Shown here piece by piece: positions 36,426 through 37,117 of a DNA stretch of 37,117 nt (positions within the stretch are counted from its first letter, which is position 1; each line of letters starts with the position of its first letter). The position numbers were made by a program, and so were the translations under genes. The stretch covers positions 1 to 37,117 of the forward strand of contig NZ_JARJHL010000006.1 in the NCBI RefSeq assembly GCF_029309835.1, given 5' to 3'. This stretch comes from Paracoccus sp. DMF-8 (GTDB lineage Bacteria > Pseudomonadota > Alphaproteobacteria > Rhodobacterales > Rhodobacteraceae). Under the pieces are notes generated by a model. It was not told where the DNA came from. It was given only the letters and a program-made list of their open reading frames with translations, and searched no databases.

Positions 36426-37117
36426 ATGAAACGATATATCTGGCCGGTGCTGATCGCGGCGCTGCTGATGCTTGGCGGATGGGGCTGGTATGCCACGGGC
36501 GCGCGGTCCTCGACGCAGGTGCCGCAGGTCATGACTACGGCCGTGACGCGCGGCGCGATTCAGGAAACCGTGCTGGCCGAAGGCACGCTGAAGCCCAGCA
36601 GGCTGGTCGCGGTCGGCGCGCAGGTGACCGGGCGCATCACCTCGGTTCAGGTTGTTCCGGGGCAAGAGGTCAAGGCCGGTGACCTGATCGCCGAAATCGA
36701 TTCCGTCACGCAGCGCAACCAGTTGCGCACCGCCGAAGCGCGCGCTGGCCTGTCCAGGCCCAGAAAGCCGCGCAAGAGGCCGCGCTGGCGCAGGCCCGCC
36801 GGGTCGAGGAACGCCAGAAACGCATGCTGACAACCCGCACCGTCGCGCAGGCCGATTACGACAGCTCGCAAGAGGCGGTCGAGGTCGCCGAGGCCCAGAT
36901 CAGCGCGCTCGACGCCCAGATCGAACAGGCCCGCGTCGCCATCGAAACCGCGCAGGCCAATCTGGATTACACCCGCATCACCGCCCCCATCGACGGCACC
37001 GTGCTGGCCGTGGTCAGTCAGGAAGGCCAGACGGTCAGCGCCGTGCAATCCGCGCCGACCATCGTCGTGCTGGGCAAACTGGATGAAATGACCGTCCGCG
37101 CCGAAATATCAGAGGCC
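36426..37117 (+). CDS. MacA/HlyD-type periplasmic efflux adaptor, 3' end outside window
   Basis: The protein begins MKRYIWPVLIAALLMLGGWG (membrane anchor), then TAVTRGAIQETVLAEGTLKP, LVAVGAQVTGRITSVQVVPG and VKAGDLIAEIDSVTQRNQL (lipoyl half), a coiled-coil hairpin rich in A/E/Q (AQKAAQEAALAQARRVEERQ, then YDSSQEAVEVAEAQISALDA), and the second lipoyl half YTRITAPIDGTVLAVVSQEG. This is the MacA arrangement, partner of a MacB ABC transporter expected beyond 37117. A break near 36745-36770 shifts the frame. Beside a siderophore receptor it may export a siderophore or recycle it, as PvdR does in Pseudomonas (known analogy, inference here). Confidence 0.85.

Noticed and set aside
1..37117. CRISPR arrays, tRNA or rRNA genes
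   Set aside because: No regularly spaced repeats, no cloverleaf sequence and no rRNA-like segment were seen on either strand.

Overview
The window is high-GC DNA that looks like an alphaproteobacterium of the Rhodobacteraceae, most probably Paracoccus or a close relative. The evidence is codon use, IS types, a TRAP transporter, the PxpABC operon style and the small plasmid/phage-type genes. It reads as accessory or plasmid-like DNA: a restriction island, an ADP-ribose module, catabolic operons, a broken ATPase/phosphoesterase operon, a FecIR-regulated TonB receptor and several IS elements. Many genes carry single-base insertions or deletions while the protein sequence continues in another frame with family motifs intact. 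I think most of these are uncorrected sequencing indels, although real decay cannot be excluded. Genes of full expected span are therefore listed as CDS with the breaks noted, and 'pseudogene' is kept for truncated remnants.

Layout. 1-7.9 kb (minus strand): a frame-broken small hypothetical gene, then a type I restriction-modification operon in the order hsdM, hsdS, a DUF4268/PD-(D/E)XK-like gene, hsdR, joined by 1-base overlaps. 8.1-11.5 kb (plus): an NrtR-like degenerate-Nudix regulator, an ADP-ribosylglycohydrolase, an unrecognised protein with a GDIGDYAKYS motif, and a second ADP-ribosylglycohydrolase. A 170-bp remnant of a second hsdR follows at 11.56-11.73 kb in the same orientation, so the ADP-ribose module lies between two hsdR sequences. 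11.9-13.7 kb: an unknown 241-aa protein, a complete IS5-family element with TA target duplication, and the start of a probable IS256-family transposase.

13.8-26.0 kb: a catabolic region centred on a LysR regulator. Leftward are an aspartate-type aminotransferase, an RraA/HMG-aldolase-like protein and a SerC-like PLP enzyme. Rightward are accB, accC, pxpB, pxpC, a small lysine-less biotinyl-like protein, pxpA, and a DctPQM TRAP transporter. A 17-bp inverted repeat (CATTCC-N5-GGAATG) occurs just upstream of the LysR gene and again upstream of dctP, which suggests one regulon. The gene set fits uptake of a carboxylated lactam or amino acid, ATP-dependent ring opening, transamination and aldol cleavage; the actual substrate is unknown.

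26.0-27.26 kb: an IS630-family transposase start interrupted by a truncated IS3-family (IS407-type) element. 27.26-31.3 kb (minus): a tightly packed seven-gene operon encoding a metallophosphoesterase, a Lon-like AAA+ ATPase, a small DUF6634-like protein, a second metallophosphoesterase and three small unknown proteins, the last cut by the IS3 junction. 32.0-37.1 kb: a TonB-dependent siderophore receptor (minus) facing a FecI sigma factor, a FecR sensor and the start of a MacA/HlyD-type efflux adaptor (plus). No tRNA, rRNA or CRISPR array was seen.
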